From: Amphibalanus amphitrite
Taxonomy: Eukaryota; Arthropoda; Thecostraca; Balanomorpha; Balanidae
Direction of reading: 5' to 3'
DNA: 64,000 nucleotides
Assembly: GCF_019059575.1 (NCBI RefSeq)
Contig: NW_024881535.1
Span: 62,001-126,000 of the forward strand
In this document: piece after piece, positions 48,801 to 57,800 of the stretch
How positions within the stretch are numbered: the first letter of the stretch is position 1
How the letters are laid out: every line of letters begins with the position of its first letter
Notes under the pieces: generated by a model
What the model was told of the DNA's origin: nothing
Database searches by the model: none
Seen by the model: the letters and a program-made list of their open reading frames with translations, nothing else
Position numbers and translations under genes: made by a program

Positions 48801-51800
48801 ATCGGGTGAAACCGCGCCGCCGGACGGTCGTGAAGCGGCTCCGCGCTGTCGGGGGGGGGGGAGGGGGGTCATCATGGGGTCAGAGGTCAGGTACTGGGGC
48901 ACGTGGTCGAGCAATGGAGTCAAGAGGGTTAGGTAGTGATAACACACGGTAGGTACTAGGGTGAGAGGATATATTCTGTGGCCAGAGCAGAGGTCAGCTT
49001 TAGCACGTAGACAGGAATGAAAACACATAGGAGACTTGGCAAACAAGCGGACAATCTGGACCTCGCATGCGGGTTGCGAGTTTGCGGGTTTTAAGTTTGC
49101 GGGCATAATGCTAATTCATAGAGTGATTAGACCGTTCCCTTATGGTAACTTCGTGAATGCAGTGAAGCCGGTACACCTTCAGAAAATTACATATAGTCGC
49201 AATACCAGCGCAACGATTAACGAATCAAAATTCGACTTCAACGAAAAACCCGCAAACCTCGCAGACCTCGCAGACCTCGCAGCGAGGAAAATCGAAAGTT
49301 GACTCAAAATCAACATTTGGAATGCGATGCAAGGTGGCTCGCAAGCTAAAAACATGCAGACTCGCTTGTTAGATGGTAGTGTGGGTCACTCAGCTTAGAT
49401 TGTATTATTTAATTTTGAAGAAATCCGAAAACCCAAAAAATCGCAACCGGCATGCGAGGTCCAGTGTGGGGCGGCCTTTAGACAGCTAACCGAGCCACAC
49501 AAAAACGGATAACGTAAACAGAAACACCCACAAGGCCTTCTGCCGGGCAAGGATACGTAAACAAAACTCGCCAATCCCACGGCTGGTTATGTCATGTTTG
49601 GTGCGTGATATACAAGTGATCGGACAAAGGTTTCATGCTTCATACCAAATGTCTTTCACAAAGAAGAAGAGCATTAATGAGGAAATTGGGTAGCGAGGGA
49701 TGATATGAAGAGACAATGGTGCGCGTGCCTATGTCGCGACTATTGTTTTGAAGACAAGGAGAGATTCATGTCGACATCTTCTGTTATCGGTGTAATGTTT
49801 CAGACTGACCTTAGTTTTTTACATGACCTGACCTAGCCTCTCATTTGCTACACTCAGTACTCACACGACTCCCCAGTTTTTGGCCAGGTCCTGCTGCATG
49901 GCTCGAGTCACGCAGAGATTGGCATCAGCTCGGCGACCAAACACGCCTTCCAGCCACCTGAAATCGCCGTCACTGAGTCAGGCACGCGATAACATCGGAG
50001 TCAGCAAAGTTCGTGTTTGGATACACAATAGACTCAGGCTGATTGTGATAGCCAGACAGGAACATGGCCTTTTGTGAAATGGCATTCAATGAACATTGTT
50101 GGGGATTAATTTAACCGAGAATGTTGGAGCAAGTAGCCGCAAATCGCTCAGACTAACAGACAGTACTGAGTACGAGCACGAACGCAGTATGAGTACGAAC
50201 GCTTATTTGTCTTTGCAAGGTCAGAGTGAATATGAACGTTTGAATCCATCGTTAGCATGACTTTCAAAAGCGCCGGCTGCCGTTGCGCATCGTGGTTGCG
50301 CATAACATTGCATCTTTCGCCGTATCGTGTTTTATTGACGCAGATAATGAGGTTTGAAGCCCGTATCTACACCTGGTATCACACAAGCCGCTTCCGAGCA
50401 ACAACGAATGGCTCAGTCGGAGTATCTCCACAATCAGATCAAACTGATAAGCACATGAGATAGACCACAATACAAAGAAAGCTACGGTCTTATACCAAAA
50501 CAGCAAAATCACCTGTGACGAACTCAAACCAAGCATGACTTTCTGATGTTTAATATCAGCGGTGATGATTAACCTGACCACAACAGAGCTTTTCCTGGTA
50601 ACACGCTATCAAAATGTGCCACACACTATCAACAAGTTGTATCATAGAAATGCGACATACACAGCTGTGATGTCCATGTGTAGGCCTGCAGCCTTCGCAT
50701 CACAAGTCACAACTTTGATCAATGTCACATGTAACATAACATATTGACAATAAATGAGCCGGGAGCACTGCTTTTTGTTGTGGTTGTTGTTGTAATTGCA
50801 TTGTTCTTGTAGCGTCAAACTTTAGCGAGGATAGATTGAGCAAATACATAACTATTTTGAATATAGTTTCCTATTCTCTGGGTATTGTGTTCCAAATACT
50901 CTGCTCATATATCCCCGTTCTGTGAGACAACTATCACTGATGGACAGAAGTCTGTTCTTCTTGTTCTTGTTGAATTTGGGCGCACGGCCTCACCTGGTTA
51001 TATGGCCACGTACCTGGTGATTTTAACGAGGGGGCTCTGTCTCCCCACACTCAGCGCCATGATGGTGTAGGAGTAGTTGTGCCAGTCGACGACCAGGCGG
51101 GCTCGGCGCAGACGACAGGCCAGCCAGCACACCTGGCACGGCAGAACAGGGGGAGCGTCACTGGACGTCACCGTCACTAGTCGTCATCGTCAACTGCAGG
51201 TATCGAACGTCATCGGCACCGGTCATCGAGCGTCATCGACGTTCGACGAGATCAACTAGACCTGTGTGATAAAACTGAGTGTTCGTCAGGGATATGTTAG
51301 ATTTTATCTAGGCAGAAACATTCCAGAATTGTGGGCTTGCAGTTCAGCTCAGCGCATCATCATTTGGTGTCCAGCTGAATTTAGACCTTTTCTCACTTGT
51401 GCCAACCAACAAATTTGGAATATGGCTTCAACAGCTTTGGACCATGGCTTCATCAAGCAGTTATGAAAACACACAAGACACTCCTTAAAAATAACAAGCC
51501 TTAGAGCAGTACCCATTTCAGACTCTTGGCTACAATTATGCCTTATTAGGGGTATGATTAGAGTGCCATGATTAGTGTATGATTAGTGTGCATCATATTC
51601 ATAGCACTGACCGGCATAGCGGGCACTCCTGGGGGATTCTGCATCAGCAGACTGGAGAAGTGTGGCAGCGTCATCAGGATGATGAACAGCACCACTGCCT
51701 GCCACAAGGCCTTCAGCAGGTAGGCCAGCAGTCCTGGGCAGCCTGTGGGGTAACAAGAGGTTGGAGGAGCAGGCAGTCATCAGCTGAGTTCAAAGAGGGA

Positions 51801-52515
51801 GACCTGTGGGGTAGGTATTGAAGACACTCAATATGCTGAACCAAAGATGTATGATTATCAGCATTCTTTTAGAACTTTCCTATTATTAGCATTCTTTTAG
51901 AACTTTCCTAAGTCTTATGGGCTTATAATTAAAATATATTGGTTTAGTGTTTCTGCTAAAAATATTTAATCAGCAGGACACAACAAATGCAAGTTAAGAT
52001 AGATGTACAAAAATGACTACAACTGGAAAGTCATTGCAATTAGCAGGTTAACATTTATCTGACACACCAAGGGTAAAACATTTTAAATCATTTCAATTTT
52101 AATCATTTAAATCATTAGGTTGATCTTGTTAAGGTAAGCAGTAAACAAAATAAAAAAGCTCTTGTGCTTCTCAAGATTTTGTATCCCTATGTAGGTGCCT
52201 ATCCAAAATGAACAAAAATTGGTTGTTCTTACACAAGAAGCAGCACCCAAGAATGATGTAATAGAAGCTTATGGTTATCATAGCCCAGCCCTTCAACCCA
52301 CCTGATATCCATCCTGGCACCTGCCACAGCGGGTACAGAGTGGCCGAGCGAGCCACGGCCAATTTCTCAGCGTCCTTGCGCATGTAGCCCACCACGTCCA
52401 CGGGGTGTCCGCGGGAGGCCAGGGACTGGGCGTGGTAGCACATGCGCGGACTGCGCCCCACATCTCCCAGTACCACCACACACACTCGGCCTGGATGACG
52501 CTTCGTCACTGCCAT
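42642..52515 (-). CDS. ALG1: ALG1 beta-1,4-mannosyltransferase, nine coding exons
   Basis: ALG1 moves mannose from GDP-mannose to dolichol-PP-GlcNAc2 on the cytosolic face of the ER, the first mannosylation in N-glycan precursor assembly (GT33 family, GT-B fold). Reading leftward, exons at 52302-52515, 51612-51742, 51014-51132, 49865-49957, 48705-48845, 48166-48275, 47593-47766, 46486-46600 and 42642-42858 join in compatible phases into 1314 nt, 437 residues. The family motifs appear in order: [13 protein letters not shown] near the N-terminus, [52 protein letters not shown], then [18 protein letters not shown] and HGENG. Human ALG1 has 464 residues, and the shortfall is the N-terminal membrane anchor. 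A splice acceptor abuts the first ATG, so an upstream exon may supply that anchor. Nothing in the coding sequence is broken. Confidence 0.95.
42968..43023. repeat. 22-bp direct duplication at retroelement 5' junction
   Basis: A 22-bp sequence containing ACAGCCAACGGTCCAG is present at 42968-42989 and again at 43002-43023 (34-bp offset). Retroelement-derived sequence begins right after the second copy, so the duplication probably arose at the 5' junction of the insertion. Confidence 0.6.
43024..44514 (+). mobile_element. 5'-truncated CR1/L2-type non-LTR retrotransposon
   Basis: An open frame ending at 44342 encodes about 440 residues of reverse transcriptase starting at RPISILP. It has [33 protein letters not shown] and the catalytic FADD, then the thumb and a C-terminal tail. 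The endonuclease and N-terminal fingers are missing, so the copy is dead on arrival. The canonical GVPQGS box reads GVFQGG. The 3' end is four copies of a 6-bp TCTGAA unit at about 44492-44514, a tail type seen in CR1/L2-group elements. It lies antisense in the last intron of ALG1. The still-open frame points to a fairly recent insertion. Confidence 0.85.
44515..45130. other. ALG1 last intron, nothing further recognised
   Basis: Intronic sequence between the retroelement tail and the GTGAC array. No exon similarity or repeat was seen. Confidence 0.5.
45131..45250. repeat. Regular GTGACG array in ALG1 intron
   Basis: GTGACG/GTAACG motifs start at about 45133, 45146, 45159, 45172, 45182, 45194, 45205, 45216, 45230 and 45244, with a mean spacing near 12 bp. 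The bases between are not conserved. Either a decayed 12-bp minisatellite or an array of bZIP half sites. Confidence 0.7.
45251..45940. other. ALG1 last intron, nothing recognised
   Basis: AT-rich intronic sequence. No exon or repeat that I can support. Confidence 0.5.
45943..46518 (-). repeat. Tandem copies of ALG1 exon 8 donor junction
   Basis: The end of exon 8 plus its 5' splice site (rev. comp. of CACCATTTGAAGTCGAAGGC) recurs at about 46022, 46228, 46328 and 46404, before the real one at 46481. Two more diverged copies start near 45943 and 46121. Steps are 76-107 bp. Four copies keep GACTCACC, i.e. GGTGAGTC, intact as a donor; the 46022 copy reads GACCCACC. Between copies lies variable intronic sequence. 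Confidence 0.9.
46486..46600 (-). CDS. ALG1: ALG1 exon 8
   Basis: 115 nt, phase 1 to 2, acceptor CCCCACAG, donor AAATG|GTGAGT. It encodes [26 protein letters not shown] and LPVCAFDFK, the best conserved block of the family. Both edges of this exon are copied into tandem arrays in the flanking introns. The split TGC codon joined to exon 9 gives FKC as in human ALG1. Confidence 0.95.
46547..46951 (-). repeat. 81-bp tandem array of ALG1 exon 8 acceptor junction
   Basis: Exon 8's acceptor is followed upstream by four more copies with junctions at 46600, 46681, 46762, 46843 and 46924, exactly 81 bp apart. Each unit is about 27 bp of intron (ending CCACAG) plus 54 bp of exon 8 coding for [12 protein letters not shown](S/I)G(L/V)DL. 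Because 81 is 27 codons and no stop occurs, all copies share one open frame with exon 8. Confidence 0.95.
47317..47621 (-). repeat. 61-bp tandem array of ALG1 exon 7 donor junction
   Basis: Junctions at 47347, 47408, 47469, 47530 and 47591 are exactly 61 bp apart. Each unit has about 31 bp of exon 7's end with its donor (CTACTCG|GTGAGAGG) and 30 bp of pyrimidine-free intron on the - strand (GGAGGGGAGAGAGTAGG). The farthest copy has lost part of the match (TGCTTGGTGAGAGG) but keeps GGTGAG. Confidence 0.95.
47593..47766 (-). CDS. ALG1: ALG1 exon 7
   Basis: 174 nt, phase 1 to 1. The acceptor follows a run of about 14 cytosines (CCCCCAG). The exon encodes [15 protein letters not shown] and [17 protein letters not shown] and ends CTCG|GTGAGA. 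The last 31 bp or so, with the donor, are repeated in tandem in the downstream intron. Confidence 0.94.
48166..48275 (-). CDS. ALG1: ALG1 exon 6
   Basis: 110 nt, phase 2 to 1, after GATCCCACAG, donor CAAG|GTGAGA. It encodes [19 protein letters not shown] and [18 protein letters not shown] second CAG 17 nt further in was considered, but only this acceptor keeps the frame with exon 5. Confidence 0.94.
48705..48845 (-). CDS. ALG1: ALG1 exon 5
   Basis: 141 nt, phase 2 to 2. Its acceptor is preceded by a nearly pure poly-C tract ending GACAG, and its donor reads CG|GTATGC. It encodes [20 protein letters not shown] and ends RTAFTE(R), equivalent to the YDKPASFF and AFTER segments of human ALG1. 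Confidence 0.92.
49056..49464. mobile_element. MITE in ALG1 intron 4
   Basis: Inverted termini: CTGGACCTCGCATGC at the left pairs with GCATGCGAGGTCCAG at the right, and weaker pairing (GGTTGCGA, GGGTTTT) continues inward. The length is 409 bp without coding capacity. No clear target duplication was found. The inside holds CGCAGACCT in tandem near 49256-49280. Confidence 0.75.
49465..49864. other. ALG1 intron 4 remainder
   Basis: Unique intronic sequence with no further element recognised. Confidence 0.5.
49865..49957 (-). CDS. ALG1: ALG1 exon 4
   Basis: 93 nt, phase 2 to 2, after GCGATTTCAG and ending GTCGT|GTGAGT. It encodes [20 protein letters not shown] and [10 protein letters not shown], matching the family's FFGR...LCVT.AM..DL..NW block. 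Confidence 0.93.
49958..51013. other. ALG1 intron 3
   Basis: 1056-bp intron with GTACGT donor and GATTTCAG acceptor. GAGTACGA(A)C recurs near 50168 and 50192; nothing else recognised. Confidence 0.6.
51014..51132 (-). CDS. ALG1: ALG1 exon 3
   Basis: 119 nt, phase 0 to 2, after CCGTGCCAG and ending ACCAG|GTACGT. It encodes VCWLACRL followed by [13 protein letters not shown], the conserved DWHNY block of ALG1. Confidence 0.94.
51612..51742 (-). CDS. ALG1: ALG1 exon 2
   Basis: 131 nt, phase 1 to 0. Begins after TTACCCCACAG and ends CCG|GTCAGT. It encodes a hydrophobic segment (AVVLFIILM) and [10 protein letters not shown], corresponding to the membrane-associated hydrophobic stretch and QNPPG motif of the family. 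Confidence 0.93.
51743..52301. other. ALG1 intron 1
   Basis: 559-bp AT-rich intron, no insertion recognised. A 22-bp segment containing AGCATTCTTTTAGAACTTTC is repeated directly near 51860 and 51887. Confidence 0.6.
52302..52515 (-). CDS. ALG1: ALG1 exon 1 (first one found)
   Basis: Encodes 71 residues plus one base, from [10 protein letters not shown] through GDVGRSPRM to VPGWIS, ending CAG|GTGGGT. The ATG follows directly after TTTTACCTACAG, a strong 3' splice site, so this may be an internal exon. If not spliced there, the frame stays open upstream and adds a short hydrophobic run (LLFFFYL) that is simply the translated pyrimidine tract. Confidence 0.9.
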
Positions 52516-52730
52516 CTGTAGGTAAAAGAAAAATAGAAGTGAATTTAACCACCAGCACAATGTAAATGCAAAAAATAGAGTAAATATGCATAATAAGCTG
52601 CCTAATCAAGTAGGTATGGGTAATTAGGTAAGTAGGTACCTAGCTGGCAGTTAATGGCAATTTCTGGACTGATATACCTAATTTCCATTTCTAAACTCAA
52701 ACTGAAACATTGTAGTAAGCTGAAGCAGGA

Positions 52731-53236
52731 TTAAAGGGACTATCCCACCTTTAACATGGGGTTTGAGTTGAGATAGCCAAGTTTGCGGCGAGGTCCAGAA
52801 ACCTCTATCTATCTAGGTTGCAACCCCCGCGGCCTCTTGGTGTTGAAGAAATTCGTTCCCTTCATTTGAAAATGGGCCTTGTACAAGGCCCAATCTTCAA
52901 CATGGAGCGACCGTTAGTGTGACATCACCTCGTTTAGTCATTCTGATTTAAATGGGTTTGTTCGTTGAAAAATCGCTTAAAACTTGGTCTGAACCTTTGT
53001 TGTGGTGCCTACAGAGTAAAAAGAATCAGCTTTATGACAGTAATGTGGCCTGGGGAAGGAGGTAATTTTGGGCTCAAACGTCACATATTTGAAAGTTTGT
53101 GTTTGGAATATGGGAAGCCTAAGATGTTTAATGAAAAATAAATGCCAGAACCGTGTTCCTGGTCATCCAATCTATAAAGTCGGGCGCAATTTAACTGGTT
53201 TTAACAACATTTTAGAAGGTGGGATAGTCCCTTTAA
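52731..53236. mobile_element. TTAA-flanked MITE (Kolobok-like ends)
   Basis: 21-bp perfect inverted ends (52731-52751 and 53216-53236) contain AGGGACTATCCCACC inside a TTAA on each side. TTAA duplication with AGG ends recalls Kolobok, though piggyBac-like origin cannot be excluded. The length is 506 bp (with TTAA) and no transposase is present. Confidence 0.8.
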
Positions 53237-53314
53237 TTGGCACAAGCAGCTGCATAAGCTGTTTAAAAAAAATCAAAAGCACTATAGTTCGTTGAGTATC
53301 CATGACAGATTGGA

Positions 53315-53571
53315 TAATGATGTAAATAATAAACCAATTAATACAAATCAAATATATTCAAAATACACAAAGCTTTCGGCTTAAACAGCCTTGATCACTG
53401 TGAGTTGTGGCAATGTATAATCGGTACCGATTAATATATAAATATAATAATATATACCGTACCGATTATACATTGCCACAACTCACAGTGATCAAGGCTG
53501 TTTAAGCCGAAAGCTTTGTGTATTTTGAATATATTTGATTTGTATTAATTGGTTTATTATTTACATCATTA
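53315..53571. repeat. Perfect 113-bp inverted repeat
   Basis: Arms 53315-53427 and 53459-53571 are exact reverse complements with an AT-rich 31-bp spacer. A transcript would fold into a long perfect hairpin. Perfect identity implies a recent origin or homogenisation. It contains no gene. The adjoining sequence shares a 12-bp CACTATAGTTCG with the left flank at 53280. Confidence 0.93.
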
Positions 53572-53573
53572 CA

Positions 53574-54107
53574 CTATAGTTCGTATTTTTTCAAAAGGAC
53601 TCTGGCTCCAAGTATGTTTTTCGAAAAAGCACGCGTTTAAGCGAGCAAAACTAGCAAAAACTGAACTTGAGAAACTCGAACGTCGCCCTATTTTAACATG
53701 TGAATTATTCCCGATAATTTCCATCCGTGCCTTTTGGAGCCAGATATGAGAACAGTGGTGACGTCATGCTGTCAAACTTTTTTGCAATGAAGCGTATAAC
53801 TATCATGGACGAAACCGCTTCCTCGATTATAACCTCGGCAACAGTGAAAAACGAAGTTTTTCCCAAATTCGTCGAAACCTTGTCCCATCGTACGGACATT
53901 GATTGCCCGCTGCGACCAGTGACGTCATCATAGTATACTAATTTTTCAAGACACAATTTCTAGGTACTTACCGTGCACAATTTGAAATCGAATATTTTTT
54001 CGGTAAGAAATTCTTGGCCAGACGCTGAAGCTGCCAAAACTCACGTGAGAGCTTCGATAAGGAACTTGGAGCCAGCGTCCTTTTGAAAAAAAAAAAACGA
54101 ACTATAG
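53574..54107. mobile_element. MITE with CTATAGTTCG termini
   Basis: The left end CTATAGTTCGT, followed by a T-run and CAAAAGGACTCTGGCTCC, is mirrored at the right end, with a length difference in the T-run and one C/T-type mismatch. TA occurs at both edges, as in mariner-type target duplications. The length is 534 bp, with two full CRE palindromes inside at 53759-53766 and 53920-53927. Confidence 0.75.
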
Positions 54108-54364
54108 CTGCTATTTAGCGTTTAACCTTACCATTCATAGGCAGGGTAGAATCCACGCAAATGAAATATAAAATTTGTATCAAAGCCTTCCCTCCTATGC
54201 GTAACCGTTACAAAACTGTACCAAGAAACTGTACAAAACACACTGGGCACTGAGATTTTTTTTTTTTTATTTAGTGGCCTCAACTTTCGTTTTTCGCCTC
54301 GCGAGGAGGTGACCCCTATACCCGGCTCATGAAGTGAAACCGGTGGCCACTTTATTAATAGCAA

Positions 54365-54485
54365 AATAGGGAAACCCACGCACATGTAACTTTTCAAAAG
54401 GTAAAGAGGGGCCAATTGCAAAATAACTCTGCTGATTGGGGGGGGGGGATGCTTCGGATTACATGTGCGTGGGGAAAACCCTATT
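54365..54485. repeat. Short imperfect hairpin element
   Basis: AATAGGG...ACGCACATGTAA at 54365-54389 is complementary to TTACATGTGCGT...CCCTATT at 54459-54485, with a mismatched AAA/TTTT bulge. About 70 bp with a G-run separates the arms. It may be a small MITE or the 3' boundary region of the neighbouring retroelement. Confidence 0.6.
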
Positions 54486-54826
54486 ATTTACGTTAGGGTT
54501 TACCTGCTGGTTGTCCTCATCCCGAAGTTAGAGATGCTAAAGCAGCTGAGGAGGCCAGGAACGTTGCAGCGCCGCTTCGCAGCTCGAAGGCGTGTGTGGG
54601 GGGCGAGGTGGACTCCGGTCGCCTTTTCAGGCAACTGTGTCGTGTCTGTTTGCGATCCCCGACCCGGCCACATCGCTCCCGATCGTTGAGCTCAGGGCCT
54701 GGGGTCAAGGATCTTTTGGAGTTTTCGGGCACAGTATCAACGACATACTCCCGTCTCTGAGTCCGGCCGCTGTTCCAGGCTCAGGGGGAGGTGCGGGTCT
54801 GCAAAAGCCTTTAAGTCGTCATCGCG

Positions 54827-57800
54827 CTAGAGTTCTTCTACTAGTTTAGAGTTTATTATGAAGTCGAGTACCAAGTCTGTTAGTGTGGGGTTATCACCAA
54901 GAATGGTCGGCATGTCAAAATTTAGACGATGTAAAGCGAGGTACCTTGTGATGTGCCGGCGTTCGTTTCGGAATGATTGGCATCCGATTAGTAGATGTTC
55001 GACGGTCAGCCGTATGTTACAATTTTGACATACAGGCGGGCCTGCTCTGTCAAAAAGGTGACTGTGGGTGAGGCGGGTGTGACCGCATCTCAGCCTAGTT
55101 AGGATAACTTCTCTTATCCTGTTCGGCTGATTGCAAGTGTGCCAAATTCCGAGCCTTGGTTTGATCGCGTAGATATGTGGCGCGTGAGTTTGATTCCATT
55201 TTCGTTGCAAATACTCCGCAAACTTAATTTTGACTATGTGCAGTACGTCTCCATGCGCCATAGGTTCTATTACCGACTCAGGGAGCAGTGTAGCTTCCTT
55301 CGCAAGGGCGTCCGCTCGTTCATTACCAGCAATGCCGTGATGGCTGGGTATCCATAGGAAAGTAACATGCTGTGCTGCCGTCAGTTCCAGAAGTATTTCG
55401 TGGATATTATGGATGCCGTGATGGGTAACGTTTTCTTTCCGTTTGAGGGCCTGAAGTGTCGATTTAGAGTCAGTGCATATCGTAGCACGTTCGATATTTT
55501 CCGCTTTGATGTATGCGAGGACTTTTCTTATCGCATATACCTCTGCAGTAAAGATGGTGCTGTAATCAGGGAGGCGAGCTTTGAATTCGAATCCTTGTCC
55601 CACGGCTGCAGAACCAGCCTTATTCTCTGTGCACGAGCCATCGCTGTAGAAAAAGGCTGAATCGTCGTTTTGTTCCATGTAGCTTCGAAGAAGCATAACA
55701 CTCTCTAATGGTGATATATACTCTTTGCAGTCGTCGAAAAGAAATTCTATTGTTGGGTTTCTACGGGTCCAGAAGGGCGTAGGAGGGGGTTTGCGAGCAA
55801 CGTCAAACCGGCACATGTTGAAAGATGTGTGCGCTTCCTCAAGAGAATCAGGGAGAAAGCAGGATCCTCGTAGCGGTCGCCGCGTTCGAGGCTTTCTTCG
55901 CTCTATTGCGGGTATAGATAAGTGGTTTTGAACGCTTTTCGCACGATAGTAGTAACGCATTAGTAAGTAGAGGCGTCGGTCTTTAAGTGCAGGTAGGGCG
56001 GATTCTGCTCGTAGGGCGAGGACGGGGGTGGTACGAAAAGCCCCGGTTATCAGCCTCAGGCACGTAGACTGAACGGCTTCCAGCCTTTTGCACAATGTGG
56101 GCGAGATTGTGTTAAATAGATAGCAGTTGTATTCAATAGTTGATCTAATGAGGCCAATATACAACATCGATAGAGTTTTTCTGTCAGCACCCCAGGAAAA
56201 GCCACTGATACATCTTAGAACGTTAAGTCTTTTGATGCAACGTGTTCTTATGTGATCAACGTGAAGCCTGAAGGTCAGTTTTGAGTCTAGTATGATTCCT
56301 AGAAATTTATGAGACTCATGAAACGGAATAGCTGTTCCCTCAATTCGAGGCGAGTCATTCAGGGACGGGGGTGGTCCACGTTTGAAAACGATCATGGCAG
56401 ATTTGGGAGCAGATAGGAAGAACCCCCATTCCATGCACCAGTTGACGCAGTGGTCGATAGCTGCTTGGAGGATGAAGTACGCCCTCTTGTAATTTTTGTG
56501 TGTGACCCATAGAGCAATATCATCAGCAAACAAAGAATATCGTACTGAAAAAGTCAGTACGCGCGGGAGCGTCAGGAGGATATCGTTTAGAGCGATCAGA
56601 AAAAGCGTTGGCGACAACACACTACCTTGGGGTACGCCGTGTTCCATCGGGAAGCTGTCCGAATATGTCGTTTGACATCGAACTCGAAAAGTTCTGGGCA
56701 TGAGAAAGTTGCGTAGAAAAGCTGCCAGGTGGCCTTTAATTCCGAGGGAGTGTAGTTTGTAAATAATGGTGGAAGTATGTACCTTGTCGAAAGCCGCCAC
56801 GAGGTCCAGGAACACCGCGACGGTCGGCAGACGACGCTCCCAATTTGTTTGGACGTCAGTAATAAGACGCAGCACGTTATCCGCCGTGCTTCGGTCTCTG
56901 CGAAAACCACTTTGACAGCTGTCGATGATGCACTTGCTCTCAAGGAAGAATCGGAGACGTGTATTCACCATTCTCTCAAACACTTTGCAAATACAATTGG
57001 TAAGGGCGATGGGACGATAGGAACCTGCTAGGCTACTATCCTTACCGGGTTTGAGGATGGGAATAATTGTACTGCTAAGCCAGCCATCCGGAAAGGAGTC
57101 GCTTAGCCACATATCATTGAAAGCAGTCAAGAGTGTAGAGAGGTTTAATTCGTTAAGATTGGTAAAAAAGGAATAGGGAACACCATCTGGGCCAACTGAT
57201 GTTTTAGTTCTCGTCTTTGCTAGGGATAGTTTAAGTTCATAGAGGGTGAAAGGAGCGTTATAGGATTCGGAGTTTGTAGAGGAAAAGTCAAGTCGCGCTG
57301 TTTTTGCTGTTAGAGACCGGTGAACATTAGGAGAGTAGATATTCGAGGAAGATACGTCGGCGAAATGTTTTGCGAATAGGTTGGTAACAGCGAGTGGATC
57401 AGTTACGAAGACACCGTTGGAGAGCAGCTGTGGAAAGACTCTGAGATGGTTTTTTCGAGAAGCGAAAGAGCGCACATTTCCCCAAAGTTCGGCCAGTGGT
57501 GTGAATCTGTTACACTTGGATGCATACTCTTCCCACGCTGCCTTTTTTTCTGCGTAGATTACTTTAGAACATTCCTTTCGTGCAGCTGTGTATAGTTCCG
57601 CATGTCTATCGCAAATACATTTTTGAAAGTTTCGGAATGCTCTTTTTCTAATAGCTTTCGCTCGGTGGCATTTCCAATTCCACCATATTACATTTTTTGG
57701 CCTATTTGAAGAACCGGTTGTTACATTCTTTTCTCGCAAAGTCTCTTTGGCTGAAAGTACTACTGCGTTCATAAAGCTATCTACAGTTTGATGAATGCTA

